The translations under genes and the position numbers were made by a program. A stretch of 64,000 bases of DNA from DATLLN01 sp963720885. Its GTDB lineage: Bacteria; Actinomycetota; Thermoleophilia; Gaiellales; JAICJC01. Position 1 is the first letter of the stretch. Every line of letters starts with the position of its first letter. The notes under the pieces were generated by a model, which worked only from the letters and a program-made list of their open reading frames with translations, was not told the DNA's origin and did no database searches. The stretch spans positions 930,001 to 994,000 of the forward strand of contig CAVRGW010000005.1 of NCBI GenBank assembly GCA_963720885.1. The letters are read 5' to 3'. This document shows positions 26,940 through 35,828 of the stretch, piece after piece.

Positions 26940-27452
26940 GTGGCCACGCCCGAACCGCTCTACGTCTTCGTCGAGATTCCCAAGGGCAGCCGCAACAAGT
27001 ACGAGTACGACCCCGAGGTCGGCCACGTCGTGCTCGACCGCACGCTCTGGACGAGCGTCGTCTACCCCGCGGACTACGGCTTCATCATCGACACGATCGG
27101 ACGCGACGGCGATCCGGTCGACGCCCTGGTGCTGGTCGCCGAGCCGACGTTCCCGGGCTGCGTGATCCCGGTCGAGCCGATCGGGGTGTTCGAGATGACG
27201 GACGAGAAGGGCGAGGACGACAAGGTGCTGTGCGTGCCGTTCAAGGACCCCAAGTGGAGCCACATGCACGACATCGGCGACATCCGGGACTCGCTGCTGG
27301 ACGAGATCGGCCACTTCTTCGACGTCTACAAGGATCTGGAGCATGGCGCCGACACCGTCGTCGGCGGCTGGCACGACCGCGCCTACGCGGACGAGGTCGT
27401 CGCCGAAGGGCGGCGGGTGTTCCTGGAGCGCGCGGAAGCGGACGCGTCGTAG
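26940..27452 (+). CDS. ppa: Inorganic pyrophosphatase (family I)
   Basis: A 170-aa soluble enzyme hydrolysing pyrophosphate to phosphate, pulling biosynthetic reactions forward. Family I signature DGDPVDA at 56-62 with the metal-binding aspartates, IPKGSRNKYEYD at the N-terminus, and KDPKWSHMHDIGD in the middle are all present. Length is normal. It starts with GTG and lacks a ribosome site; a -10-like TACGCT sits just upstream. Confidence 0.96.
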   Translation: MATPEPLYVFVEIPKGSRNKYEYDPEVGHVVLDRTLWTSVVYPADYGFIIDTIGRDGDPVDALVLVAEPTFPGCVIPVEPIGVFEMTDEKGEDDKVLCVPFKDPKWSHMHDIGDIRDSLLDEIGHFFDVYKDLEHGADTVVGGWHDRAYADEVVAEGRRVFLERAEADAS

Positions 27453-27458
27453 GCGCCG

Positions 27459-28430
27459 TCAGGCGTCGGGATGCATCCGCAGCACCCGCTCGGCGATCTC
27501 TCGGGTCGCCGTCAGCGGATCGACCCGCCGCTCGTTGACGTCGTCCAGCAGCCGCTTGACCTCGTCGTCGCGCTCGATCGCCTGGAGCAGCCGCCGCCGC
27601 ACCTGCGACACGGCGACCGCGACCACCTCGTGCTCGACGCTCCGCCGCCGCCGCTCGGCCAGCCCGCCTGCTGCCAGGTGCTCGCGGTGGCGGGTCACGG
27701 CGTCCCACAGGTCGCCGACGCCCTCGCCGTTGATCGCCTCGGTCTCGACGATCGGCGGCTTCCATGCGCGCCGCTCGCCGAGCGACAGGATCGAGCGGAT
27801 CTCCGACCTCATCGTCCGCGTCGCCGGATGGTCGGCCTTGTTGATGACGATCACGTCGGGGATCTCCATCACGCCCGCCTTCAGCGCCTGGATCGAGTCG
27901 CCCGACCCGGGCTGCAGCACGAGCACCACGGTGTCGGCGACGGACGCGACCTCGACCTCGCTCTGACCGACGCCGACGGTCTCCAGCAGCAGCACATCCT
28001 TGCCCGCCGCGTCCAGCACCAGCAGCGCCTGCAGCGTCGCCTCGCTGACGCCGCCCAGGTAGCCGCGCGTGCTCATCGACCGGATGAACACGCCGGGATC
28101 GAGGAAGTGGTCGGTCAGCCGGATGCGGTCGCCCAGCACCGCGCCCTGCGTGAACGGGCTCGAAGGATCGACGGACACGACCCCGACCGTCAGATCGGTC
28201 GAGCGCAGGTGCCCGACCAGCGACGCGATCAGGCTCGACTTGCCGACGCCGGGAGGACCGGTCAGGCCGGCCAGCACGGCGCCGCCCGTATGCGGGAACA
28301 GCCGGCGCACGAGGTCCGATGCAACCGGGTCGCGGTCCTCCACCAGGCTGATCGCACGCGCGATCGCCCGCTTCTCGCCGGCCAGCACTCCCTCCGCCAG
28401 GGTCTCGGCGTCGGCCTCCCGGCGGCTCAT
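27459..28430 (-). CDS. meaB: MeaB/ArgK-family GTPase (methylmalonyl-CoA mutase chaperone)
   Basis: A 323-aa G3E-like GTPase that protects and reloads B12 in methylmalonyl-CoA mutase. Walker A GPPGVGKS is at 58-65. DPSSPFTQGAVLGDRIRL, RSMSTRGYLGG, LLETVGVGQSE and the guanine motif NKAD are all typical of MeaB. No mutase gene is in the window, but the neighbouring acyl-CoA and branched-chain catabolism genes fit propionyl-CoA disposal. The ATG at 28430 overlaps the hisC stop as ATGA. It converges with ppa. Confidence 0.92.
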   Translation of the reverse strand: MSRREADAETLAEGVLAGEKRAIARAISLVEDRDPVASDLVRRLFPHTGGAVLAGLTGPPGVGKSSLIASLVGHLRSTDLTVGVVSVDPSSPFTQGAVLGDRIRLTDHFLDPGVFIRSMSTRGYLGGVSEATLQALLVLDAAGKDVLLLETVGVGQSEVEVASVADTVVLVLQPGSGDSIQALKAGVMEIPDVIVINKADHPATRTMRSEIRSILSLGERRAWKPPIVETEAINGEGVGDLWDAVTRHREHLAAGGLAERRRRSVEHEVVAVAVSQVRRRLLQAIERDDEVKRLLDDVNERRVDPLTATREIAERVLRMHPDA

Positions 28431-29521
28431 CCCACCGCCTGCAGCACGCGACCGAGCGCCGCCACGCACATCGCGTTCTGCTCGGGCGTCCCGACGGTGA
28501 TCCTGATCGACCGCGGGTCGCCGAAGCCGCCCAGGGGCCGGACGATCACACCCTCAGCCTCGAGCCGTCCCGCGACCGCCGGCGCATCGCCCACCTCGGC
28601 GGTCAGGAAGTTGCCATGGGAGACGAGCGGCTCCAGTCCGAGCTTGCGAAGATCGCGGGCGAGCTGCTCACGGCCCTCGGTGTTCGCGCGGCGGCGGCGT
28701 TCGATCTCGGCCGTGTCGCCGATGCTGGCAAGCGCCGCGATCTGGGCGAGCTCGTTGACGTCGAACGCCGGCCGCACCTTGGCGATCGCGGTTGCCACCG
28801 ACGGCGCGGCGATCGCGTATCCGACCCGCAGGCCGGCGAGGCCGTACATCTTCGAGAAGGTGCGCAGCACGCACACGTTGTCGCGCCCGCCGTGCTCGGC
28901 GACCGCGTCCGGGTAGCTCGGATCCTCGACGTACTCGTGATACGCCTCGTCGACGACCACCAGGACGCGCTCAGGCACGGCCGCCATGAACGCCGCCAAC
29001 TGCTGGCGGCCGACGATGCCGCCGGTCGGGTTGTTGGGGTTGCAGACGTAGGCGATCCGCGTCCGCGGGCCGATCACGCCCAGCAGCGCGTCGAGGTCGT
29101 AGCTGGAACCGCGGAGCGGCGCCACCGCGACGGTCGCGCCCATCTTGCCCGCGGCCACCCGGTACGACACGAAGGACGGCCAGCACAGCGCGACCTCGTC
29201 GCCGGCGTCGAGGAACGCGGTCGACAGGTAGCCGACGAGCGCGTCCGCCCCGTTGCCAAGCGCCACACGCTCGACGGGGACGGCGTGACGGGCGGCCACC
29301 GCCTCGCGCAGCTCGTAGCCCAGCTCGGGGTACCGGTTGAGACCGGCGGCGTGCGCGGCGATCGCCTCCAGCGCCGCGGGGAACGGCCCCAGCTGCCCCT
29401 CGTTGGAGGCCAGCTTGACCACCGGCCGGTCGCCCAGCTCCCGCCGCACATCGGCCGCAGGCCTTCCCGGCTCGTAGGGAACCAGCCCGGCGATGGCGTC
29501 ACGTTCCCTCGGTGCCCCCAT
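28427..29521 (-). CDS. hisC: Histidinol-phosphate aminotransferase-like PLP enzyme
   Basis: A 364-aa class I/II aminotransferase. HisC-type features are LASNEG near the N-terminus, YVCNPNNPTGG, VVVDEAYHEY and the PLP lysine K224 in RTFSKMYGLAGLRVGYA. It transfers the amino group in histidine synthesis; enzymes of this subgroup can also act on aromatic amino acids. No other his genes are nearby, so an aromatic or secondary role stays open. It is followed by meaB with an ATGA overlap and is divergent from the LON-domain gene. Confidence 0.86.
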   Translation of the reverse strand: MGAPRERDAIAGLVPYEPGRPAADVRRELGDRPVVKLASNEGQLGPFPAALEAIAAHAAGLNRYPELGYELREAVAARHAVPVERVALGNGADALVGYLSTAFLDAGDEVALCWPSFVSYRVAAGKMGATVAVAPLRGSSYDLDALLGVIGPRTRIAYVCNPNNPTGGIVGRQQLAAFMAAVPERVLVVVDEAYHEYVEDPSYPDAVAEHGGRDNVCVLRTFSKMYGLAGLRVGYAIAAPSVATAIAKVRPAFDVNELAQIAALASIGDTAEIERRRRANTEGREQLARDLRKLGLEPLVSHGNFLTAEVGDAPAVAGRLEAEGVIVRPLGGFGDPRSIRITVGTPEQNAMCVAALGRVLQAVG

Positions 29522-29547
29522 GGGCTGGATAGAGTACCAGCCACCCG

Positions 29548-30165
29548 ATGGGCACTCGCGAGATCGGCATCTTCGCGCTCGGCACGGTCCTCGCGCCGGG
29601 CGAGCTGCTCCCGCTCCACATCTTCGAGGAGCGCTACAAGCAGCTGATCGGAGACTCGCTGGAGACGGGTGACCCCTTCCTGCTGCTGTACTCCGACGAC
29701 GACGGCACGCGCGAGCTCGGCTGCGCCGCGGCGGTGATCGAGGTGCTGCAGCGCTACGACGACGGCCGCATGAACATCGTGGTCGAGGGCGGCGACCTGC
29801 TGCGGGTGGTCGAGATGACCCGCGGCAAGGCGTACGCCACCGGGATTGTCGAGGACGTCGCCGACGACACCGCCGCCGGCGACGAGCGCGACGCCGCGCT
29901 GCAGCTCTACCGCACGTTCGCCACCGCCTCCGGCCTGGAGACCGAGGACGACGATCTGGAGAGCCACGAGCGGCCGCTCTCCTACGTGATCATGTCCCGC
30001 GTCGACTTCCCGGCCGCTGACAAGCAGAAGATCCTCGAGATGCGCAGCGAGCGCGACCGGCTGATGGCGCTGGTCGAGCTGCTCGGCCGCGGTCTCCAGT
30101 CGATCCAGCAGATCGAGCAGATCCGCAAGCGCGCGCAGACCAACGGCAAGGTCCCGCACGGGTGA
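29548..30165 (+). CDS. LON peptidase substrate-binding (N-terminal) domain protein
   Basis: 205 aa that resemble only the N-terminal domain of Lon protease: IGIFALGTVLAPGELLPLHIFEERYKQLI is the recognisable opening, and helices follow to the end. The ATPase and protease domains are absent, so it is not a protease. Stand-alone LON-domain proteins are widespread and poorly characterised. TAGAGT at 29530-29535 may be its -10. It overlaps the transporter gene by GTGA. Confidence 0.85.
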   Translation: MGTREIGIFALGTVLAPGELLPLHIFEERYKQLIGDSLETGDPFLLLYSDDDGTRELGCAAAVIEVLQRYDDGRMNIVVEGGDLLRVVEMTRGKAYATGIVEDVADDTAAGDERDAALQLYRTFATASGLETEDDDLESHERPLSYVIMSRVDFPAADKQKILEMRSERDRLMALVELLGRGLQSIQQIEQIRKRAQTNGKVPHG

Positions 30166-31076
30166 CGACCGGCGGGGCGGCCGCCGTGCGCGGCGCCCAT
30201 CGGCATCCGATGGCGGCGCTGGTCGTCGCCAACCTGGTGTACGCCGGCGCGTTTCCCGCCAGCGAGGTCGCGCTCCGCGAGCTCGGGCCGATGACGCTGG
30301 CCGGTCTCCGGTTCCTGGTCGCAGCGCTGCTGCTGGCGCCGGTCGCCCTGCCCGCCCTGCGGCGCATCACGATGGCGCAAACGCTCCGCCTGCTGTCCAT
30401 CGCCGCGCTCGGGCTGTGGCTGCAGATGGTGCTGATCTACTACGGCATCGACCAGGCGAACGGTGCCATCGCGGCCATCATCGTCGGTCTCGAGCCGGTG
30501 ATGATCGCGCTCTGGGCGGCGCTTCTCCTGCACGAGCGGTTCGGCGGCCGGCGTGCCGCCGGGCTGACGGTCGGCCTGGCCGGCTCGCTGCTGGTCGCCG
30601 GCGTCGGCCTGCAGGGCGGCGCCGGGCCGGGCGGCGTCGCCCTGCTGCTCGGCACCGGGCTGTCGTTCTCCTGGTACACGGTGGCCAGCAAGCGCCACCT
30701 TCCCCGTCACGGCGCGCTCGAGCTGACCGCCCTGATCAGCCTGCTCGGCGCCGTCGTCTCGGTCGTGCCGATGATCGTCGACGTGACCGTGCTGGACGGC
30801 TGGCGCGACCCCGGCGCGCTGACCTGGGCGACCGTCATCTACCTGGGCGCCGGCAACAGCGTGATCGGCTACATCCTCTGGAACCGAGCCCTGGCCGGGC
30901 TGCCCGCGGCCGCCGTCGGCGCGTCGCTGTACGCCCAGCCGGTGCTCGGCGCGGGGCTCTCGTGGGCGCTGCTGCGCGACCCACTGCCGCCCACGTTCCT
31001 GCCGGGCGCTGCGCTGGTGCTGCTCGGCGTCTGGATCGCAACCCGCCCGGCGGGCGCTCAGAGAACGATGCCGTAG
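30162..31076 (+). CDS. EamA/DMT-family transporter
   Basis: A 304-aa membrane protein with about ten hydrophobic helices in two EamA repeats (roughly 20-150 and 160-295). The family signs are PASEVALRELGPMTLAGLRFLVAALLL in the first repeat and YLGAGNSVIGYILWNRAL in the second. Such proteins export amino acids or other small metabolites, but the substrate is unknown. Its GTG start overlaps the LON-domain gene stop. Its 3' end overlaps the convergent gamma-glutamyltransferase by 19 nt. Confidence 0.88.
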   Translation: MTTGGAAAVRGAHRHPMAALVVANLVYAGAFPASEVALRELGPMTLAGLRFLVAALLLAPVALPALRRITMAQTLRLLSIAALGLWLQMVLIYYGIDQANGAIAAIIVGLEPVMIALWAALLLHERFGGRRAAGLTVGLAGSLLVAGVGLQGGAGPGGVALLLGTGLSFSWYTVASKRHLPRHGALELTALISLLGAVVSVVPMIVDVTVLDGWRDPGALTWATVIYLGAGNSVIGYILWNRALAGLPAAAVGASLYAQPVLGAGLSWALLRDPLPPTFLPGAALVLLGVWIATRPAGAQRTMP

Positions 31077-32632
31077 CAGTCGCGGCGCGGATCGCCGGCC
31101 GCGTCCAGCGAGCCGTCCGCTCCGACCGACACGGCGTTCGCGCCGCCGAAGTAGAGGTTCAGCCCGCCGAACGTGACCGGCCGCTCGCCCCATCGCTCGA
31201 GCTCGTCCACCACCGCCGCGTCGATACCGCCCTCGCAGTCGAGCCTGTCGCCCTCGACGTGAACGCGGGGGAACGACACCGCGTCCCTGAGTGACATCCC
31301 GTGCCGGATGACGTTCACGATCACCTGCGTGATCGCCGAGCGCAGTCGGTTCGAGCCGCTCGACCCGACGACCAGCTCGAGCCGGCCGCCGCGCTCGACC
31401 ATCGTCGGCGCCTGCATGCTGGTCAGGCGGTTGCCCGGCGCCAGGTGGCGACCGGCGACGAGATCCTCCTCGCCCAGCATGTTGTTGAGGTGCAGCCCGG
31501 TCCCCGGCACGATCACACCCGAATGACTGCCATTGGATGCGGTGAAGCCGACGGCGTTGCCTTGATCATCAACGACCGAGATATGCGTCGTCCCGTGGTC
31601 GGACGGGATCGCGGCGGCCGCGACGGGCCGCCCCTCGAGCGCCCGGTCGACGCTCCGCCGCCCCGCCTCGACCGCCTCCGGAGCCAGCGCGTGGCCGGCC
31701 AGACCGCCGCGGTGCAGCCGGCGGGCGAACTCCGGCCCCCGCAGCCGCGCGGCGGCGCGCATCGTCTCGGCCAGCGCGCGCAGGGCCGGCGCCGACCCCG
31801 GCTCGCCCGCCGGGCGCGCGGCGGCCAGCACCGCCAGCATGTAGGCGATCAGCACGCCGCCCGAGGACGGCGGGCAGTTGGTGCGCAGCGCATGGCTCTC
31901 GAACGACCCGGCCAGCGGTCGCCGCCACACCGGGCGGTAGGCCGCCAGATCGGCCATCGTCAGCTTGCCGCCAAGCCGTTCCTGGTCGGCAACCATCGCC
32001 CGCGCGAGGGAGCCCGTGTACAGCTCGCCTGGGCCGCGCTCTGCCAGCAGCTCGATGCTGCGTGCAAGCTCGGGCTGGCGGATCACCGTGCCGACCTCGA
32101 CGAACCGGCCGCTCGGCGAGAACAGCTCCCGGCTCTCCGGCAAGCGCGTCAGGATCGCCTCGATCGCCGCAAACACGCGCTGCTGGCCGGCGTTGGTCGG
32201 GACGCCCCGGTCGGCGGCCTCGGCCGCCGGCAGCAGCAGCGAACGCCAGGGCAGCGAGCCGTATCGCCCGTGCACGGCCGCCATCCCGGCGACCACGCCT
32301 GGCACGGCGCAGGCCGCGGGGCCGGCGTGGAAGACCTGCGTGGTCTGCTGGTCGAACGGCACCAGCACCTCGTCGACCGCGGTCAGGCGCCGCCCCGGCG
32401 GCAGGTCGCGGCCGGGGATGGAGGTGAACGCGTCGAGCAGCGCCGGAGCGCGGCCGCGCGCCGGGCGGACGAGGAAGAACCCGCCGCCGCAGGGCCCGGT
32501 CAGGGGCGGCTCGGCGGCCCACGACATGGCCGCCGCCGCCACCGCGGCGTCGACCGCGTTGCCGCCGCTCGACAGCGCCTCCGCGCCGGCGCGGGCGGTC
32601 AGCTCGTGGCCGGCGGCGATCGCTCCGTTCAC
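31058..32632 (-). CDS. Gamma-glutamyltransferase family protein
   Basis: 524 aa of the Ntn-hydrolase family that cleaves or transfers gamma-glutamyl groups, for example from glutathione. The autoprocessing threonine lies in GTTHISVVDDQGNAVGFT (about T348), and LNNMLGEEDL, PGNRLTSMQAPT and GSSGSNRLRSAI are typical small-subunit blocks. The N-terminus AGHELTARAGAEALSSGGNAVDAAVAA is also typical. No signal peptide is visible, unlike periplasmic enzymes. Start taken at the GTG 32632, 10 nt after the ftsZ stop; AGGG at the ftsZ stop may serve as ribosome site. Confidence 0.87.
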   Translation of the reverse strand: MNGAIAAGHELTARAGAEALSSGGNAVDAAVAAAAMSWAAEPPLTGPCGGGFFLVRPARGRAPALLDAFTSIPGRDLPPGRRLTAVDEVLVPFDQQTTQVFHAGPAACAVPGVVAGMAAVHGRYGSLPWRSLLLPAAEAADRGVPTNAGQQRVFAAIEAILTRLPESRELFSPSGRFVEVGTVIRQPELARSIELLAERGPGELYTGSLARAMVADQERLGGKLTMADLAAYRPVWRRPLAGSFESHALRTNCPPSSGGVLIAYMLAVLAAARPAGEPGSAPALRALAETMRAAARLRGPEFARRLHRGGLAGHALAPEAVEAGRRSVDRALEGRPVAAAAIPSDHGTTHISVVDDQGNAVGFTASNGSHSGVIVPGTGLHLNNMLGEEDLVAGRHLAPGNRLTSMQAPTMVERGGRLELVVGSSGSNRLRSAITQVIVNVIRHGMSLRDAVSFPRVHVEGDRLDCEGGIDAAVVDELERWGERPVTFGGLNLYFGGANAVSVGADGSLDAAGDPRRDCYGIVL

Positions 32633-32642
32633 CGGGACGGCC

Positions 32643-33890
32643 CTACCGCACGAAGCTGGGCGGCTCGAGCAGATCGTCCGGCGGCGCCGGCGTCCGATCG
32701 GCGGGAGCCGCTCCGGGACGCCTCGCCGGGGCAAGCCCTGGCGAGGCGAAGCCGGTGGCAACCACCGTCACCCACATCTGCCCGGCCAACTGCTCGTCGA
32801 CCGACGCGCCGAAGATGATGTTCGTCTGGTCGTCCGCGGCGGCGCGCACCACCTCCGCCGCCTCGTTCACCTCGTGCAGCGAGATGTCCGAGCCGCCGGA
32901 GATCGAGAGCAGGATGCCGCGCGCACCATGCACCTCGTGGTCGATCAGCGGGCTGTGGATCGCTCGGGTCGCCGCCTCGCTCGCCCGGTTGGGGCCGCTG
33001 GCCATGCCGATGCCCATCATCGCGGTGCCGGCATCCGACATCACGGCGCGGACGTCGGCGAAGTCCAGGTTGATCAGGCCGGGCAGCGTGATCAGGTCGC
33101 AGATCCCCTGCACGCCCTGGCGCAGCACGTCGTCGGCGACCTTGAACGCGTCCACCAGCGGCGTCTGTTTGTCCAGCACGTCGAGCAGGCGGTCGTTGGG
33201 GATCACGATCACGGTGTCCGATGCCGCGCGCAGCGCGCCGACGCCCTCGCGGGCCTGGGTGGCGCGGCGCGTGCCCTCGAACCCGAACGGTGACGTGACG
33301 ATGCCGACCGTCAGCGCGCCCACCTCGCGGGCGATCCGGGCGACCACAGGCGCGGCGCCCGAGCCGGTGCCGCCGCCCTCGCCGGCGGTTACGAACACCA
33401 TGTCCGAGCCGCGCAGCACGGTCTTGATGCGGTCGTAGGAATCCTCTGCGGCGACGCGGCCGACCTCCGGGTCGGCACCCGACCCGAGGCCCTGCGTCTG
33501 CTCGCGGCCGATGTGGATCTTCGTCGTGGCGTCCGACATCTGCAGCTGCTGGATGTCCGTGTTGACGGCAATGAACTCGACGCCGGTGAGGTCCGCCTCG
33601 ATCATCCGGTTGATCGCATTGCAGCCGCCGCCGCCCACGCCGACGACGCGGATCACCGCCATGTACGGCTGGTCGTCCGCGCGCGGGATCCGCTTCTCGG
33701 GATAGCTGTCGGAGTCGGGCAGGTCGATCAGCTTCGGGCGCTGCGGTGCGGGCTCGGCCTTGGCGGGGCGCTTGCGCGCGGGCGCCTCGGCCGGCTCCTC
33801 CTCGGGCTCGGCGCGGCCCGCGGCCGACTCCGCCGTCGACTTGAAGAGCTGGGCCAGCGGCCCGTCTCGCATGCTATGCCGTTTTGCCAT
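32643..33890 (-). CDS. ftsZ: Cell division protein FtsZ with a long N-terminal extension
   Basis: 415 aa. The tubulin-like core starts at VIRVVGVGGGGCNAINRM (about 79-96), with GTP motif GGGTGSG at 172-178 and the T7 loop NLDFADV, so polymerisation and GTPase activity should be intact. The C-terminus DDLLEPPSFVR matches the conserved peptide that binds FtsA/SepF-type partners. The core is preceded by about 75 extra residues rich in Ala, Glu, Pro and Lys. The ATG at 33890 has GGAGG at 9 nt, supporting the extension; a later ATG at 33872 is possible. It overlaps parA by 17 nt and sits outside any division/wall cluster. Confidence 0.93.
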   Translation of the reverse strand: MAKRHSMRDGPLAQLFKSTAESAAGRAEPEEEPAEAPARKRPAKAEPAPQRPKLIDLPDSDSYPEKRIPRADDQPYMAVIRVVGVGGGGCNAINRMIEADLTGVEFIAVNTDIQQLQMSDATTKIHIGREQTQGLGSGADPEVGRVAAEDSYDRIKTVLRGSDMVFVTAGEGGGTGSGAAPVVARIAREVGALTVGIVTSPFGFEGTRRATQAREGVGALRAASDTVIVIPNDRLLDVLDKQTPLVDAFKVADDVLRQGVQGICDLITLPGLINLDFADVRAVMSDAGTAMMGIGMASGPNRASEAATRAIHSPLIDHEVHGARGILLSISGGSDISLHEVNEAAEVVRAAADDQTNIIFGASVDEQLAGQMWVTVVATGFASPGLAPARRPGAAPADRTPAPPDDLLEPPSFVR

Positions 33891-34635
33891 TGCGGAGCAC
33901 CTCCCCCGCCAGATCCCGGTACGCACGAGCCGCCGAGCCCTTGGAATCGTACTTGAGGATCGAGGTGCCCTTCACGGGCGCCTCGGCGTAGCGGATCGTC
34001 TTGCGGATACGGGTCTCGAACACCAGGTCGCCGAAGTTCTCCTGGAGGATCTCGATCGCCTCGCGCGCGTGCAGCGTGCGGCCGTCGAACATCGTCGGCA
34101 GGATCCCCTTGATCCGGACATCGGGGTTGAGGTTGTCACGGATCATGGTCAGCGTGTTCTCCAGCTGGATCAGGCCGCGCAGCGCCAGGTATTCGCACTG
34201 CACGGGAACGATCACGCCGTCGGCGGCGGTCAGCGCGTTGATCGTCAGCAGGCCGAGGGACGGCGGCGTGTCGACCAGCACGAAGTCGTAGGAGCCGCGC
34301 AGCGGCAGGATCGCCTTCTGCAGCGCGCGCTCGCGCCCGATCATCGAGGACAGCGCCAGCTCGGCGCCGGCAAGGTCGATGCTCGACGCGGCGACGTCGA
34401 TCTCGCGGTGCTGGATGACCTCCTCGAGCGGTGTCTTGTGCACCAGCACGTCGAACATCGTCCGGTCGAGATCCTCGGGATCGATCCCCTGGCTCATGGT
34501 CAGATTCGACTGCGGGTCGAGATCGACGGCGAGCACCCGCTTGCCGCGTTCTGCGAGCGCGACCCCCAGGTTGAGCGTGGTCGTGGTCTTCGCCACGCCG
34601 CCCTTCTGGTTTGCCAGGGCGATGACCTGCCCCAC
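33874..34635 (-). CDS. parA: ParA/Soj-family chromosome partitioning ATPase
   Basis: 253 aa from the GTG at 34635, which has AAGGAGG immediately upstream and gives the classic start VGQVIALANQKGG. The deviant Walker A is KGGVAKTT (K11 and K16). VDLDPQSNLT and VLVDTPPSLG are the following ATPase motifs. The frame is open further upstream (ATG at 34659 and 34716), but those starts lack ribosome sites and would add non-homologous residues. No parB or parS is visible nearby. Pairing with ftsZ in one overlapping unit links chromosome segregation to division in this organism. Confidence 0.92.
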   Translation of the reverse strand: MGQVIALANQKGGVAKTTTTLNLGVALAERGKRVLAVDLDPQSNLTMSQGIDPEDLDRTMFDVLVHKTPLEEVIQHREIDVAASSIDLAGAELALSSMIGRERALQKAILPLRGSYDFVLVDTPPSLGLLTINALTAADGVIVPVQCEYLALRGLIQLENTLTMIRDNLNPDVRIKGILPTMFDGRTLHAREAIEILQENFGDLVFETRIRKTIRYAEAPVKGTSILKYDSKGSAARAYRDLAGEVLRNGKTA

Positions 34636-34742
34636 GGGACCTCCTTCGACGACCGTCATGTAGGGCCGTGGCCGTTCGCCGACCGCGATCCCCAGAGCAT
34701 TCTCCATCGAGCTCATCGCGATGGCATTCGCCCAGCGCCAGT

Positions 34743-35828
34743 CTAATCCTGCACGGCGGCTTGACGGGTTGCGCGCGCCGCGGCGATCCGCTCGCACGGC
34801 ATCGGGTGCGACGCCGTGAGGGCGTGCCACAGCCGCGGCGGCCGCAGCTCTGACAGATTCTGCGCGCACAGCCGCTCGAGCGCACGCGCGAACACCTCGC
34901 CGCGGCCGGTGACCCTCACCGCGTACGCGTCGGCCGCGCGCTCGCGGCGGCGGGAGTACCAGCCGCCGAGCGGCGAGGCCAGCGCCGACGCGACGGAGAA
35001 GCCGAGCACCAGAGCCGGCAGCGAGTTCAGGTGCCCGGCGCCGTCCGGCGCCCAGGCGGCCACCGCCAGCGCCGCGCCGGCCACCCCGACGCCCAGGCCG
35101 ATCGCCGAGAAGGCGAGCAGCCGCCACGGATCGCCGTGCACGTGGTGGCCCAGCTCGTGGGCCAGCACGACGCACGTCTCGTCGATCCGCTCGTCCTCGT
35201 CCGCGTCCTCCGACAGGGTGTCGCCGACGTAGATGCGCCGCGTCGGGCCGATTCCGGCGACCATCGCGTTGCCGGCGCTGGTCTTCTCCCCCAGGTGCAG
35301 CACGCGCAGCTCGCGGACGGCGATCCCCGCCGTGCGCACCGTCTGCCAGAGAGCGTCCGCCAGCGGCCCGTCCGGCAGTGGCTCGCTCTTCAGGAACAGC
35401 GGCAGCAACAGCACCGGGAAGAGCAGCGACAGGGCGGCCGACAGCAGCAGGCCGCCGGCCCACACCCACACCGGCCACCAGTCGTCGGAGGCCCGCTGGA
35501 GCACCAGCACGCCGGCGGCGGCCAGGCCGCCGAGGACGAGCCCGACCGCGAGCCCCTTGGCCCGGTCCGCGAGCCAGCCGCCGGCAGTCTGCCGGGACAG
35601 GCCGTGGGCGCGTGAGAGCCGCCAGCCGGCGTACGCGAACGGCAGCGACGCCAGCACCGGGACGACGACCAGCGCGGTAAGGCTGCCCCAGCCGCCCAGG
35701 CTGCCGGCGGCGGCGGTGATCGCGGCCAGCACGACCAGCGAGACGACTCCGTCCGCGGCGCCCAGCAGCCGCCGCTCCCGACCATAACGGTGCGCCTCTG
35801 CCTGGCGGAGCGGGTCGTCGCCGTCCAC
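34743..35828 (-). CDS. M48-family membrane metalloprotease (Ste24/HtpX-like)
   Basis: 361 aa with several membrane helices in the first 145 residues and a zinc protease domain after them. Zinc motif HELGH at 224-228 is complete, GEKTSAGNAMVAGI precedes it, and the third ligand is in RERAADAYAV. The layout (helices, then protease, then two helices near 240-280) resembles CAAX protease 1/Ste24-type peptidases, which act in membrane protein quality control. The GTG at 35828 overlaps the upstream acyl-CoA dehydrogenase stop by one base. Confidence 0.87.
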   Translation of the reverse strand: MDGDDPLRQAEAHRYGRERRLLGAADGVVSLVVLAAITAAAGSLGGWGSLTALVVVPVLASLPFAYAGWRLSRAHGLSRQTAGGWLADRAKGLAVGLVLGGLAAAGVLVLQRASDDWWPVWVWAGGLLLSAALSLLFPVLLLPLFLKSEPLPDGPLADALWQTVRTAGIAVRELRVLHLGEKTSAGNAMVAGIGPTRRIYVGDTLSEDADEDERIDETCVVLAHELGHHVHGDPWRLLAFSAIGLGVGVAGAALAVAAWAPDGAGHLNSLPALVLGFSVASALASPLGGWYSRRRERAADAYAVRVTGRGEVFARALERLCAQNLSELRPPRLWHALTASHPMPCERIAAARATRQAAVQD

